Part shown: piece by piece, positions 23,320 to 32,071 of the stretch
Layout of the letters: each line of letters begins with the position of its first letter
Position numbering within the stretch: position 1 is the first letter of the stretch
From: Ruminococcus sp.
GTDB lineage: Bacteria > Bacillota > Clostridia > Oscillospirales > Ruminococcaceae
NCBI GenBank assembly: GCA_015066715.1
Contig: SVNU01000013.1
Coordinates: 1-33,921, forward strand
Length of the DNA stretch: 33,921 nt
Direction: 5' to 3'
Translations under genes and position numbers: made by a program
The notes under the pieces: model-generated
What the model saw: only the letters and a program-made list of their open reading frames with translations
Told to the model about the DNA's origin: nothing
The model's database searches: none

Positions 23320-23352
23320 AAATCCCTTCCGGAATTTCCGGAAGGGATTTTT
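23320..23352. terminator. Bidirectional terminator between convergent genes
   Basis: AAATCCCTTCCGGAA (23320-23334) is the reverse complement of TTCCGGAAGGGATTT (23336-23350). T-runs follow on the plus strand and A-runs precede it, so both the nucleotidase and the MacB-like transcripts can stop here. Confidence 0.85.
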
Positions 23353-23372
23353 GTGACATATGACAATAAATA

Positions 23373-25673
23373 TTATTCGCTTCTCAGAGCGTCAACGGCA
23401 TTTCGTTTTGAAGCCATTCTTGCTGGAATAAATCCGCCGAGCATAGTCAGAATAGTGCTTATAACAATCAGAATTACAGAGTGTGAAATTTTAAGCTGTG
23501 CAACATCTTTAAGCTCTGTAAGGCTGTATATTATTTCGTTTATAGGGAAGGTGAGAGCTTTGGCAATTAAGATGCCAAGTAGTCCCGAAGCAATACCAAG
23601 AATAAATGTTTCGGCATTGAACACACGGGTAATATCCTTCTTTCTTGCGCCAAGTGCTTTCAGAATACCGATTTCCTTTGTTCTTTCAAGTACAGATGTA
23701 TATGTGATAATTGCAATCATTATAAGGCTTACAATGAGATTTGTGCCTGCAAATGCGATAAGCACAATTGTAATACCATCCATAATGCCATCAGACATAC
23801 CTGAAATCATGCTTGCGGTATCTGTGTAAAGAATTCTGTCTTCATCCGTTAAGTTTTCATTGAATTTATCAAGATATTCAAGCATTTTATCCTTTGTTTC
23901 AAAATCCTGAGGATAAAGCTGAATTGCGAACGGAATTTCATTTCCGCCAAGGTATGCGATAGTCTGCTGTTTTGTTTCTTCGTCCATTGGTTCTGTTGAC
24001 ATAACGTTTGTGTCAGAAGCAAGCTGTGCTTTTACAATTTCTGAATTCTTTGCGTTGTCAATTACAGCCTGTGCAAGAGTATCATTGTACGAAAGACCAC
24101 CGCCGTCGGTCATCATAGCCATTGGTGATTCTTCCTTAGGACGGATAATACCGCAGATGTTAAGAGTCAGTGACTGCGGGGAATTATACATTTTTTCATA
24201 GTCTGTATTGAATGAATAGATTCCCATTTCGGTTTTCACATAGTAGTCATCATTCATGATTACTTTGAATTGCGTACCTACAATATCAGCAAAATTAATT
24301 TCCGTAAGAGCTTCTGTATCATATCCAAGCTCCGTCATAACCGACTTGTTGATACGGTTTTTGGAGTCGATTATAAGAATTATATCGGTTGAGTTTTCCG
24401 GCATATTTCCCCAGAGGACATCGTAATGCTCGTTCATAAGAGCGTTTGTATCCTTGCCCAACGAAAGGGGATAAGGGGCAAAGTTCAGATTTCCTGCTGT
24501 AACAGGAACATAATTGCTGCCGTCCTGTCTAAGCATATTCATGTTGACAAGTCTTGAGTATGAAACGCCCTTGCAGTAGCTTTTATCCATGTTTTTTACA
24601 TATTCAAGATACTCGTCTGTGAATTTGTTTGTATGCATCATAGTTTCCTGCATTGAGTCGTACAGGAAAATCTTTTCGTCATCAGGATAGCTTTCAAATT
24701 TTTCCTGTTCTTCATTCATCTGAATCATTGCTTCTGCGTCAAGATTCATGCTTTGCTGTGTAATAAGAACAGGCATCTGCTGCAGCATATCAGCTTCAAA
24801 TTTGTCAATCTGCATCTGAAAGCCAACTGAAAGGCTTAGTATCAGTGCAATACCGATAATGCCGATACTCGAAGCAAAGGAGGTAAGAAAGGCTCTGCCG
24901 AGCTTTGTTTTTATGTTATTTGCAGAAAGCTTTAATGCTGTAAGAAAGCTCATGCTTGTTTTCTTGAGTGAAAATTCCTTTTTACTTTCGGAAGTGCTGT
25001 AAGGGTTGCTGTCTGAAATCACCTTGCCGTCAGAGAATTTTACAATTCTGTCTGCATATTTTTCGGCAAGCTCAGGGTTATGAGTTACCATTATAACAAG
25101 CTTATCGCCTGCAATTTCCTTTATAAGGTCCATAATCTGAACACTCGTTGCGGTATCAAGCGCTCCCGTCGGTTCATCGCAAAGAAGAATATCAGGATTG
25201 TTTGCCAGTGCTCTTGCAATTGCAACTCTCTGCATCTGACCGCCTGAAAGCTGATTCGGCTTTTTGCCGATATGCTCTTTAAGTCCGACCTTTTCAAGTG
25301 CTTCAATTGCACGTTTATGTTTTTCGGCAGCGGAAACACCGCTTAAAGTCATACCCATTTCAACATTCGCAAGAATACTCATGTGGGAAATAAGATTATA
25401 ACTCTGGAAAATAAATCCGATGCTGTTGTTTCTGTAAGCATCCCATTCACGTTCCTTGAACATTTTGGTTGATTTACCGTTGATGATAAGATCGCCTGAA
25501 TCATATCTGTCGAGACCGCCTATAATGTTGAGGCTGGTTGTTTTGCCCGAGCCGCTTGTACCTAAAATAGCGACAAATTCGTTTTCTCTGAATGAAAGTG
25601 TAACATCGTCAAGTGCCTTTGTTACAACATCGCCGACAGTATAAGCTTTGGTAATGTTTTTCAGTTCAAGCAT
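23373..25673 (-). CDS. Fused ABC ATPase-permease of the MacB type
   Basis: This single 766-residue chain joins an N-terminal ATPase to an FtsX-type permease. The ATPase shows Walker A GTSGSGKT (38-45), LSGGQMQR (142-149) and LLCDEPTG (about 163-170). Helix 1 lies at about 265-285, followed by a large outside domain to about 635 and three C-terminal helices, with the coupling motif ERTKEIGILKALGA. This is the topology of MacB, which drives export across the envelope by moving its outside domain. No HlyD/MacA-like partner is next to it, so the partner is unknown or absent. AAGGAG precedes the ATG, and a consensus promoter lies upstream. Confidence 0.92.
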   Translation of the reverse strand: MLELKNITKAYTVGDVVTKALDDVTLSFRENEFVAILGTSGSGKTTSLNIIGGLDRYDSGDLIINGKSTKMFKEREWDAYRNNSIGFIFQSYNLISHMSILANVEMGMTLSGVSAAEKHKRAIEALEKVGLKEHIGKKPNQLSGGQMQRVAIARALANNPDILLCDEPTGALDTATSVQIMDLIKEIAGDKLVIMVTHNPELAEKYADRIVKFSDGKVISDSNPYSTSESKKEFSLKKTSMSFLTALKLSANNIKTKLGRAFLTSFASSIGIIGIALILSLSVGFQMQIDKFEADMLQQMPVLITQQSMNLDAEAMIQMNEEQEKFESYPDDEKIFLYDSMQETMMHTNKFTDEYLEYVKNMDKSYCKGVSYSRLVNMNMLRQDGSNYVPVTAGNLNFAPYPLSLGKDTNALMNEHYDVLWGNMPENSTDIILIIDSKNRINKSVMTELGYDTEALTEINFADIVGTQFKVIMNDDYYVKTEMGIYSFNTDYEKMYNSPQSLTLNICGIIRPKEESPMAMMTDGGGLSYNDTLAQAVIDNAKNSEIVKAQLASDTNVMSTEPMDEETKQQTIAYLGGNEIPFAIQLYPQDFETKDKMLEYLDKFNENLTDEDRILYTDTASMISGMSDGIMDGITIVLIAFAGTNLIVSLIMIAIITYTSVLERTKEIGILKALGARKKDITRVFNAETFILGIASGLLGILIAKALTFPINEIIYSLTELKDVAQLKISHSVILIVISTILTMLGGFIPARMASKRNAVDALRSE

Positions 25674-25712
25674 TTAATTTCTCCTTATATGGTTTATTTT
25701 TTCACAATTCTA

Positions 25713-25741
25713 ATAATAACACAAATCCACTGTAAAATCAA
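25713..25741 (-). promoter_or_regulatory. Promoter of the MacB-like gene
   Basis: On the minus strand TTGATT (complement of 25736-25741) and TATTAT (complement of 25713-25718) have a 17-nt spacer, 40 nt before the ATG. Confidence 0.75.
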
Positions 25742-25882
25742 ACATAATATAGAAAAAAATGGAAATTTCATTATTCTATCACAATTATCGGTTAAGATTA
25801 AAAAAAATATGCATCTCAGGTAGCCGTAAACAAATTTAAACCAAAATATTTTTAAAAAAATATAGTATTTTTCGATGTTATA

Positions 25883-25891
25883 TGTTATAAT
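25883..25891 (+). promoter_or_regulatory. Extended -10 promoter of the hisJ/lrp/aminotransferase operon
   Basis: TGT followed by TATAAT (25886-25891) gives an extended -10 element with no clear -35. The leader that follows holds two small hairpins, AAGCC/GGCTT and CTGC/GCAG, the second followed by TTTTAATTT, which may be a weak attenuator. The region 25674-25985 contains no gene, only this promoter and the divergent one. Confidence 0.5.
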
Positions 25892-25988
25892 GAAATTGTA
25901 TTATTGTTTTTAAGCCTTTTGTGATGGGCTTTGGCTGCGGATTGCAGTTTTAATTTATAAGTTTAAAAATCCGAAGGGAGCTGATTTG

Positions 25989-26831
25989 GTGATAATTGAT
26001 TGTCATACACATACTCATAATTCCTTTGATGCTGAAAATGATACGGTAAGACAAAGGTGCGAAAGAGCCATTGAGCTGTCGCTTGCTGCAATGGCGGTAA
26101 CAGATCACTGTGAAGCAAACAGATTTTACCCGATGGAGCATTACGGTATTACTGAGCCTTCTGAAAATGATGTCTATAATTATAAAAAAGACTATGAAAA
26201 TTCAGTTTCGGAGGTTACTGCCGCCAAGGAAGAATACAAGGGGAAGCTTAACCTGATTTGCGGTATAGAGCTTGGTCAGGCAACGGCTGATGATGCGGTT
26301 GCGGACATAATATGCAGTGATAAGCGTATAGATTTTATAATTGGTTCTATGCATGAGCTTCCGGGCAGAGAGGATTTTTACTTTTTGGATTACTCCAAAG
26401 AAGATATAGATAAGCTTATGGAAGAAAATTTCAGTGAAATATATAAGCTTTGCCGTCAGGATAAATTTGATGTTTTAGGGCATCTTACCTATTCTCTGCG
26501 TTATATCGAGGGCGAGCATAAAATCAAAGTTGATATAAATAAATATAGGGATATTATTGCTGAAATTTTTTCAGAGATAATAAAAAACAGAAAGGGTATT
26601 GAGATAAATACTTCCGGTCTTCGTCAGGCTTATGGCAAGACATTTCCGTCTTTTGAATATATAAAGCTTTATAAGGATCTGGGTGGAGAAATAATTACCC
26701 TTGGTTCGGATTGTCATTGTACAGCTGATCTGGGGGCAGGTATTGAGGAAGGAATAAAAGCCGCAAGGCTTGCAGGCTTTGAAAAGGCGGCATATTACAT
26801 TAATCATGAACCACATTTTATTAATTTGTAA
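25989..26831 (+). CDS. Histidinol-phosphatase, PHP family (HisJ-like)
   Basis: This 280-residue protein is a PHP-domain phosphatase. Metal-binding motifs are DCHTHTHNSFD at the start, TDHCE, GIELGQ, GSMHE, GHLTY and GSDCH near the end, which is the full set for the trinuclear site. Family knowledge points to histidinol-phosphate phosphatase of the HisJ type, but other phosphate esters are possible because no other his gene is near. AAGGGAG lies eight bases before the GTG at 25989. A TTG one codon upstream is an alternative. It is first in an operon with an Lrp-type regulator 12 bases downstream. Confidence 0.85.
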   Translation: MIIDCHTHTHNSFDAENDTVRQRCERAIELSLAAMAVTDHCEANRFYPMEHYGITEPSENDVYNYKKDYENSVSEVTAAKEEYKGKLNLICGIELGQATADDAVADIICSDKRIDFIIGSMHELPGREDFYFLDYSKEDIDKLMEENFSEIYKLCRQDKFDVLGHLTYSLRYIEGEHKIKVDINKYRDIIAEIFSEIIKNRKGIEINTSGLRQAYGKTFPSFEYIKLYKDLGGEIITLGSDCHCTADLGAGIEEGIKAARLAGFEKAAYYINHEPHFINL

Positions 26832-26843
26832 AGGAGAATTGTT

Positions 26844-27323
26844 ATGAATGAACTTATTACACTGTTAAAGCAGAATGCGAGATTTTCAAATCAGCAGCTC
26901 GCTTCCATGCTTGGAATTTCCGAAGCGGAGGTTGCGGAAAAAATCCGGCAGCTCGAGGATGACGGAGTTATAAAGGGATATAGTGTTATTGTTGATGAAA
27001 ACCGTGTTGACAAGGACATGGTTATTGCAAATATTGAGCTTAAAGTAACACCGCAGCGTGACTTTGGTTTTGATGAGCTTGCAAAAACAATTATGATGTA
27101 TGATGAGGTTGAAAGCATTTCACTTATGTCAGGTTCCTATGATTTATCTGTAACTGTAAAGGGAAACAATCTTAAAAGTATTGCACTTTTTGTTTCGCAG
27201 CGTCTGGCAACAATTGAGGGTGTACTTTCAACTGCCACTCATTTTGTTCTTAAAACATATAAAGATAAGGGTATATTTATAGAGAATGAAGAAAATGATG
27301 AACGAAGCATGATTGCTCCGTGA
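26844..27323 (+). CDS. Lrp/AsnC-family transcriptional regulator
   Basis: This 159-residue regulator has an N-terminal helix-turn-helix (about 5-50, with NQQLASMLGISEAEV) and a C-terminal ligand-binding RAM domain (about 62-145). AAAGGAG precedes the ATG by seven bases. It lies between the phosphatase and the aminotransferase, which suggests that an amino acid made or used by the aminotransferase is its ligand (inference). Lrp-type regulators encoded beside an aminotransferase are common in Clostridia. Confidence 0.93.
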   Translation: MNELITLLKQNARFSNQQLASMLGISEAEVAEKIRQLEDDGVIKGYSVIVDENRVDKDMVIANIELKVTPQRDFGFDELAKTIMMYDEVESISLMSGSYDLSVTVKGNNLKSIALFVSQRLATIEGVLSTATHFVLKTYKDKGIFIENEENDERSMIAP

Positions 27324-27353
27324 AATGATAAAGAGAAAGGGGAGTGTTAACCC

Positions 27354-28520
27354 ATGATTGATTATAATTCTGTCTTGTCAGAAAAAATAAAAAACATAAA
27401 GCCTTCGGGAATAAGAAAATTCTTTGATCTTGCTGCTATGATGAAAGGCGTAATAAGCCTTGGGGTAGGTGAACCGGATTTTCCTACTCCATGGACTGTA
27501 AGAAAGGCCGCAATTGACACGCTTGAAAAAAAGAGGATTATTTATACTGCGAATTCAGGGCTTGCCGAACTGCGTGATGAAATTGCCGGTTATACAAAGA
27601 AAAAAATAGGCGTTGAGTATGATTCCAAGCATGAGGTTGTTGTGACTGTCGGTGGTTCTGAAGCTATTGACATTGCTGTCCGTGCACTGGTAGATCCGGG
27701 CGATGAGGTGTTGATTGTAGAGCCATGCTTTGTTTGTTATGCACCTATTGTTGAACTTATGGGTGGTGTTGCAGTTACCATAAAAACACGCGTTGAGGAT
27801 AATTTCAAGCTTACAGCGCAGGCGTTGAAGGAAAAAATCACAGATAAGACAAAGCTGCTTATTTTACCGTTTCCAAATAATCCGACAGGTGCTATCATGA
27901 CAAGAGAAGACCTTGAACCGATTGCGGAGGTTTTAAGGGACACAAATATCATGATTTTATCTGACGAGATTTACTCTGAGCTTACATATGGAAGAAAGCA
28001 TTGTTCAATAGCATCTCTTGATGGAATGAGAGAGCGCACAATTCTTGTAAACGGCTTTTCAAAGGCATTTGCAATGACCGGCTGGAGACTTGGCTATCTT
28101 GCAGCACCGGCACCGGTAGTTGAGCAGGCGCTGAAAATACATCAGTATGCCATCATGAGTTCACCAACGATAAGTCAGTATGCGGCAATAGAAGCGTTGA
28201 CCGGTTGTGAAAACGAAGTCAGAAAGATGGTGGATGAATATAATGTCCGACGCAGACTTGTTGTTGACAGCTTTAATAAAATGGGACTTACATGCTTTAA
28301 TCCGGAAGGAGCATTTTACGTATTTCCATGTATTAAAAGTACAGGAATGACAAGTGAGGAATTCTGCGAAAGACTTCTTAATGAACAAAAGGTTGCAGTT
28401 GTTCCGGGAAATGCATTCGGGGAATGCGGAGAAGGATTTATCAGAGTTTCCTATGCATATTCGTTAAAACATCTCATGGAAGCGCTTGGGCGCATAGAAA
28501 AATTTATAAGCAAACAATAA
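27354..28520 (+). CDS. PLP-dependent aminotransferase, class I/II
   Basis: This 388-residue aminotransferase is of the aspartate-aminotransferase fold, subgroup I gamma by appearance. It has GVGEPDFPTP (substrate loop), PFPNNPTGA with its Asn, ILSDEIYSEL with Asp204, and NGFSKAFAMTGWRLGY with the PLP lysine at Lys237. FIRVSYAYS near the end carries the carboxylate-binding Arg. The exact amino acid substrate cannot be read; aspartate, aromatic amino acids and alanine are all plausible. GGGGAG lies upstream, and the gene is 30 bases after the Lrp-type regulator. Confidence 0.93.
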   Translation: MIDYNSVLSEKIKNIKPSGIRKFFDLAAMMKGVISLGVGEPDFPTPWTVRKAAIDTLEKKRIIYTANSGLAELRDEIAGYTKKKIGVEYDSKHEVVVTVGGSEAIDIAVRALVDPGDEVLIVEPCFVCYAPIVELMGGVAVTIKTRVEDNFKLTAQALKEKITDKTKLLILPFPNNPTGAIMTREDLEPIAEVLRDTNIMILSDEIYSELTYGRKHCSIASLDGMRERTILVNGFSKAFAMTGWRLGYLAAPAPVVEQALKIHQYAIMSSPTISQYAAIEALTGCENEVRKMVDEYNVRRRLVVDSFNKMGLTCFNPEGAFYVFPCIKSTGMTSEEFCERLLNEQKVAVVPGNAFGECGEGFIRVSYAYSLKHLMEALGRIEKFISKQ

Positions 28521-28531
28521 AGTAACACCGG

Positions 28532-28683
28532 CGCAGAATGTCTGCTGTTTCAAATCAAAGATTTGAAACAGTCACGGCATAAATCATCACCATAAGGGGA
28601 AGATTTATGCCGTGACCATGATAATTTATCAATAATCAAAACCGGAAATTGATTATTGATAAATTATCGGCAGACATTCTGCG
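28532..28683. repeat. Almost fully self-complementary multi-arm element
   Basis: An outer 14-bp stem, CGCAGAATGTCTGC (28532-28545) with GCAGACATTCTGCG (28670-28683), encloses three perfect hairpins. Arm 1 has 11 bp (28546-28556 with 28560-28570, loop AAA). Arm 2 has 15 bp (28571-28585 with 28602-28616, 16-nt loop). Arm 3 has 20 bp (28620-28639 with 28649-28668, 9-nt loop). Only four bases lie outside stems and loops. There is no U-tract. It lies between the aminotransferase and ispE on the same strand. Confidence 0.9.
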
Positions 28684-28718
28684 TGTGCAGTGGACTTGAT
28701 TTAAAATTTAGGGTATGA

Positions 28719-29606
28719 ATGAGTGAAAAAATGGATAGTATGGATAGTATAAAAGTTAAAGCTTCGGCTAAAATCAACCTGACGCTTGATGTTACCGGAA
28801 AAAGAGATGATGGTTATCATTTTATAGAAAGTATATTTCAAAGCGTTGGGATTTTTGACATTCTGACAGTAAAAAAAGCAGCCGGAGATATTAGAATTAC
28901 CTGTGATGATGAAACAGTTCCTTGTGACATGAGGAATATTGCCTATAAGGCTGCACTTTTGTTTTTTGAATATACAGGTATTGAATCCGGTGTTGAAATT
29001 CATATAGAAAAGCATATTCCGTCACAGGCAGGACTTGGCGGTGGAAGCTCGGATGGTGCAGGTGTCTTGTATGCACTTAACCGTCTTTATGATACAAAAA
29101 TGAGTATATCAGAGCTTGCTGCAATCGGAGGGAGAATAAGTGCGGATACAGCATTTTTTATTTATGGCGGCACAGCTTATGTCAGTGGAATCGGCGAAAA
29201 TATCAGTGCCATAAGGTCGATACCACCTGTTGATATGGTTATAGCAAAGGGGTATTCGGGTATTTCAACTCCTGAAGCCTATAAGGAGATAGACAGTCTT
29301 GTAAATCCTAAGCATCCCGACACAAAGACTCTTTCGGAAGCAATTGATAAAGGCAAATTCCTGAAAAAATGCGGTCTTTGTGAAAACATGTTTGAGCTTG
29401 TTACCAAAAACCGTGATGTGTTTGACCTTAAAAAGCATATGCTTGATATGGGTGCGGAATGCGCTGTAATGAGCGGAAGCGGCTCGGCTGTTTTTGCTGT
29501 TTTTGAAAATGAACAGGATGCTTTGAAATGTGAAGCAAACCTGAAAAAATATTACCCCTTTGCAAGATACTGCAAGGCTGTTACACAGGGAATATATGAG
29601 CTATAA
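28719..29606 (+). CDS. ispE: 4-diphosphocytidyl-2-C-methyl-D-erythritol kinase
   Basis: IspE phosphorylates CDP-methylerythritol in the MEP route to isoprenoids. The GHMP-kinase motifs are clear: ASAKINLTLDVTGKR near the N-terminus with Lys18, PSQAGLGGGSSDGAG (101-115) as the ATP loop, SADTAFF with the catalytic Asp143, and SGSGSAVFAVF near the C-terminus. Its 295 residues are normal. The start is uncertain: GGG lies five bases before 28719, and further ATGs in frame occur at 28731 and 28740 within a GATAGTATG direct repeat. No clear promoter was found, so it may depend on the upstream operon. Confidence 0.95.
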   Translation: MSEKMDSMDSIKVKASAKINLTLDVTGKRDDGYHFIESIFQSVGIFDILTVKKAAGDIRITCDDETVPCDMRNIAYKAALLFFEYTGIESGVEIHIEKHIPSQAGLGGGSSDGAGVLYALNRLYDTKMSISELAAIGGRISADTAFFIYGGTAYVSGIGENISAIRSIPPVDMVIAKGYSGISTPEAYKEIDSLVNPKHPDTKTLSEAIDKGKFLKKCGLCENMFELVTKNRDVFDLKKHMLDMGAECAVMSGSGSAVFAVFENEQDALKCEANLKKYYPFARYCKAVTQGIYEL

Positions 29607-29652
29607 CTAAATAAGTTTATATACTGAAAATTTTTGCATACGATTTTGACTA

Positions 29653-29682
29653 TTGACAAATTAAACAATTTACGGTTATAAT
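29653..29682 (+). promoter_or_regulatory. Promoter of the coiled-coil membrane protein gene
   Basis: TTGACA (29653-29658) and TATAAT (29677-29682) are 18 nt apart, about 75 nt before the ATG at 29760. Confidence 0.7.
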
Positions 29683-29759
29683 ATCAGTATGATTTTTCAG
29701 TGAATGCTTTTTAAATTTATATGATAAAAACTATTTAAGTAAAGACAAGGAAAACCAAT

Positions 29760-30617
29760 ATGGATGATAAAAAACAACCGGGTATTCTCGAAACTGTCCG
29801 GCAGATAAATAACAGGGAAGAACTCGAAAAGCAGGAGCGCTTTGAGAAAAAGAATAATCTGCAGCGTGAAAAATACGGTGAAAAGCTTGCGGAGGAAAAG
29901 AAAGAACTTCTGAAAGTAAAGCAGGGAGTTATTGAGGAATCGGAAATGCTTGCTTCCGAAAATGACGCTGTGGTTAAATATACTTTTTTCGGAAAGGTGA
30001 AAAATTTCATATATCATAATAAATGGTGGCTTGGAATTGCAACCTTTATATTTCTTATAGCAGCCTTTCTTATTTATGATACACTTACTACAGTCCGTTC
30101 GGATGTACGTGTAATGCTTCTTTGCGATGCGGATGAAATTCAGGGACGAAGTGAGAATATATTTGAATTTTTCAATGAAAATGTTGTTGACTATAATGAT
30201 GACGGAAGGCAGTATACGGATATTGTAATAATTCCGATTTCTCATAATATGGAGGAAAATATAAGCAGCGCCGTCGGATACGAAAATAGTCTTACCAATC
30301 TTTCAACACAGTTTCAGCTTGCTGAATGTATGATAATTATTGCCGATTCTGCTGTTGATGAGCTTATTGAGCCGGAAACAACACTTGAAAATCTGGAGGA
30401 ATATTTTCCGGATTGTCCATATGTTGATGGTGTGAAGCTGTATCTTAAAGATACAAGGTTTGCGGAAATTATTGGCTGTGACAAGGAAGACATTCCTGAT
30501 GATTTATTCCTTGCTGTGCGAAAACCAGCAACGAATTTAAGCTCAGAGGAAACAAATCAGACCAATTATGAGAATGCAATGGAAACACTTAAAAGTGTTA
30601 TTAAGGATTTAGACTGA
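29760..30617 (+). CDS. Unknown single-pass membrane protein with charged coiled-coil N-terminus
   Basis: This 285-residue protein is not recognised. Residues about 8-65 are Glu/Lys/Arg-rich and look like a cytosolic coiled coil. One helix follows at about 88-112 (WWLGIATFIFLIAAFLIYD). The outer part (about 115-285) is acidic and looks like a folded alpha/beta domain, with hydrophobic strands such as DVRVMLLCD, TDIVIIPIS and CMIIIAD. It may be a receptor or assembly factor. Only AAGGA, 11 bases before the ATG, serves as a ribosome site, so translation may be modest. The zinc-ribbon membrane protein follows 25 bases downstream, and the two probably form an operon. Confidence 0.7.
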   Translation: MDDKKQPGILETVRQINNREELEKQERFEKKNNLQREKYGEKLAEEKKELLKVKQGVIEESEMLASENDAVVKYTFFGKVKNFIYHNKWWLGIATFIFLIAAFLIYDTLTTVRSDVRVMLLCDADEIQGRSENIFEFFNENVVDYNDDGRQYTDIVIIPISHNMEENISSAVGYENSLTNLSTQFQLAECMIIIADSAVDELIEPETTLENLEEYFPDCPYVDGVKLYLKDTRFAEIIGCDKEDIPDDLFLAVRKPATNLSSEETNQTNYENAMETLKSVIKDLD

Positions 30618-30642
30618 ATTATTTAGGAACAGGGGAACAGAT

Positions 30643-31254
30643 ATGAATAAATTTTGCATGCAGTGCGGAAAAGAAATTGAAAAGAGCGCCAATAACTGTC
30701 CGTTTTGTGGTGCTTCACAGGACACAGGTTTTGGTGGGGCAGAAGTTAATAACAAAAAGAACAAAGACTTGCTTGTACCGATTGTGGCAATAGTTTCGGT
30801 TATACTTGTAGTTGTTATTGTTGTTGCAAATTTGACTATTTTAAATAATGCATATAAGGAACCGATTGACGATTTCTTTAAAGCTGTAGAAACAGGGGAC
30901 GGAGATTACTTTGAAGATGCATTTCCGGAATACATGACCGAGGATGTTGATGAATTTGATGATTTGGCATCAAAACTTAATTCTACTTTTAAGAAGGTTC
31001 TCGGCAAGGATTTTGAAATTTCATACGAGGTTATTGAAAAGGAAAAAATTGATGATGACGACCTTGAAGACCTTGAAAAAAGCATAGATAAAAATTATGA
31101 TGAAAGTGTAAGCGTATCTGACGGATATTCGGTTGAAATAGAGCTTACATGTAAATCTGACTCAATGGAAGAATCAATTACCACAAAAATAAATGTTCAT
31201 AAGATTGATGGCGACTGGTGTCTGACAGAAAATTTTGTAGAGGATTTGTTCTGA
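30643..31254 (+). CDS. Zinc-ribbon single-pass membrane protein, unknown function
   Basis: This 203-residue protein begins with a zinc ribbon (CMQCGKE at about 5-11, CPFCGA at about 19-24), four Cys in two CxxC pairs. A membrane helix follows at about 45-68. The outer domain is very acidic (several Asp/Glu runs) and may fold like the small DUF4878-type lipoprotein domains, judging only by the NNAYKEPIDDFFKAVETGD start. Such zinc-ribbon plus helix proteins are common in Firmicutes, usually without a known role. It seems to be co-transcribed with the preceding coiled-coil protein. Confidence 0.75.
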   Translation: MNKFCMQCGKEIEKSANNCPFCGASQDTGFGGAEVNNKKNKDLLVPIVAIVSVILVVVIVVANLTILNNAYKEPIDDFFKAVETGDGDYFEDAFPEYMTEDVDEFDDLASKLNSTFKKVLGKDFEISYEVIEKEKIDDDDLEDLEKSIDKNYDESVSVSDGYSVEIELTCKSDSMEESITTKINVHKIDGDWCLTENFVEDLF

Positions 31255-31284
31255 TGCTTTTCAGTTTTTAAGAAAATATGCTTT

Positions 31285-31325
31285 AAAACGCAGGGATTTC
31301 AGCTATGAACTACTCTGCGTTTTTA
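31285..31325 (+). terminator. Stem-loop with T-tract after the zinc-ribbon gene
   Basis: AAAACGCAG (31285-31293) and CTGCGTTTT (31315-31323) pair over a 21-nt loop, and the right arm runs on into more T. It stops 5-10 bases before the ribosome site of the next gene, so it can end the upstream operon or attenuate the downstream gene. Confidence 0.6.
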
Positions 31326-31339
31326 CTTGGGAGGAAAAA

Positions 31340-31987
31340 ATGAAAAAAACATTGATTAACTATCTGGGTTTGCTTGGGATAATATCTCTGCTGTCATATA
31401 CTGCGGCAGTTATTTTTGCACCGATGGATTATCCGGGATATGACTGGATGTCACAGGCGGTAAGTGATTTGAGCGCTGAAAATTCACCATCAAAATCACT
31501 CTGGAATCAGCTGGCTTCACTTTATAATGTCTGCGGAATAATTTCTGTTATGATGGTTTGTGTATATATTAAGGATAAGCTGAATAAAGCAATCAGAATC
31601 GGTATTTATCTTTTTGCTGCGATGAATTGGGTTTCTACGGTGGGATATGCAATGTTTCCGCTGACAGAAAGCGGAACTCCTGAAACATTTCAGGATATAA
31701 TGCATGTTTACGTTGTAACGGTTCTTGTAGTGGTGCTTTCTATAATTTCCCTTGCTGTGATTATGATTGGCGGATTTCGTGATAAGAAGTACCGGTCAAT
31801 TGCAGTATGGGCAACAGCGGCACTTGCCATTATGTTTATTGGCGCAATGGGAACAAATATTGTACCAAAGGAGTATTTTGGTATTCCGGAGCGTTTCAGT
31901 GTATTTGCTGCAACCGGTTTTAATGCAGTGCTTGGCATATATCTGTTTTTGGGATTTAATGACGAAAAGAACAAAACCATAGTATAA
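31340..31987 (+). CDS. DUF998-like integral membrane protein
   Basis: This 215-residue protein has about six hydrophobic helices. The segment DWMSQAVSDLSAENSPSKSLWN after the first helix matches the DUF998 pattern, in which SQ and DLSA near a Pro-containing loop are conserved. The function of the family is unknown. GGGAGG lies close before the ATG. The gene stands between two plus-strand units, and the hairpin just upstream suggests transcription from its own or a read-through promoter. Confidence 0.85.
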   Translation: MKKTLINYLGLLGIISLLSYTAAVIFAPMDYPGYDWMSQAVSDLSAENSPSKSLWNQLASLYNVCGIISVMMVCVYIKDKLNKAIRIGIYLFAAMNWVSTVGYAMFPLTESGTPETFQDIMHVYVVTVLVVVLSIISLAVIMIGGFRDKKYRSIAVWATAALAIMFIGAMGTNIVPKEYFGIPERFSVFAATGFNAVLGIYLFLGFNDEKNKTIV

Positions 31988-32011
31988 TATATTAATATTA
32001 TCATTATTGTA

Positions 32012-32040
32012 TTGCATTTTTCTTTGATTTGTGATAAAAT
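32012..32040 (+). promoter_or_regulatory. Promoter of the symporter gene
   Basis: TTGCAT (32012-32017) and TAAAAT (32035-32040) are 17 nt apart. It overlaps the first codons of the longest open frame, which supports the internal ATG at 32072 as the real start. Confidence 0.65.
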
Positions 32041-32071
32041 TATCAAGGTGAATAAAACGGAAAGAACGGTG

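Noticed and set aside
28532-28683. tRNA or tmRNA
   Set aside because: The arms are too long and perfect, the junction lacks tRNA invariant positions, and there is no CCA end.
32012-32071. N-terminal extension of the symporter
   Set aside because: A -35/-10 promoter overlaps these codons, and the extra residues are not typical of the family.
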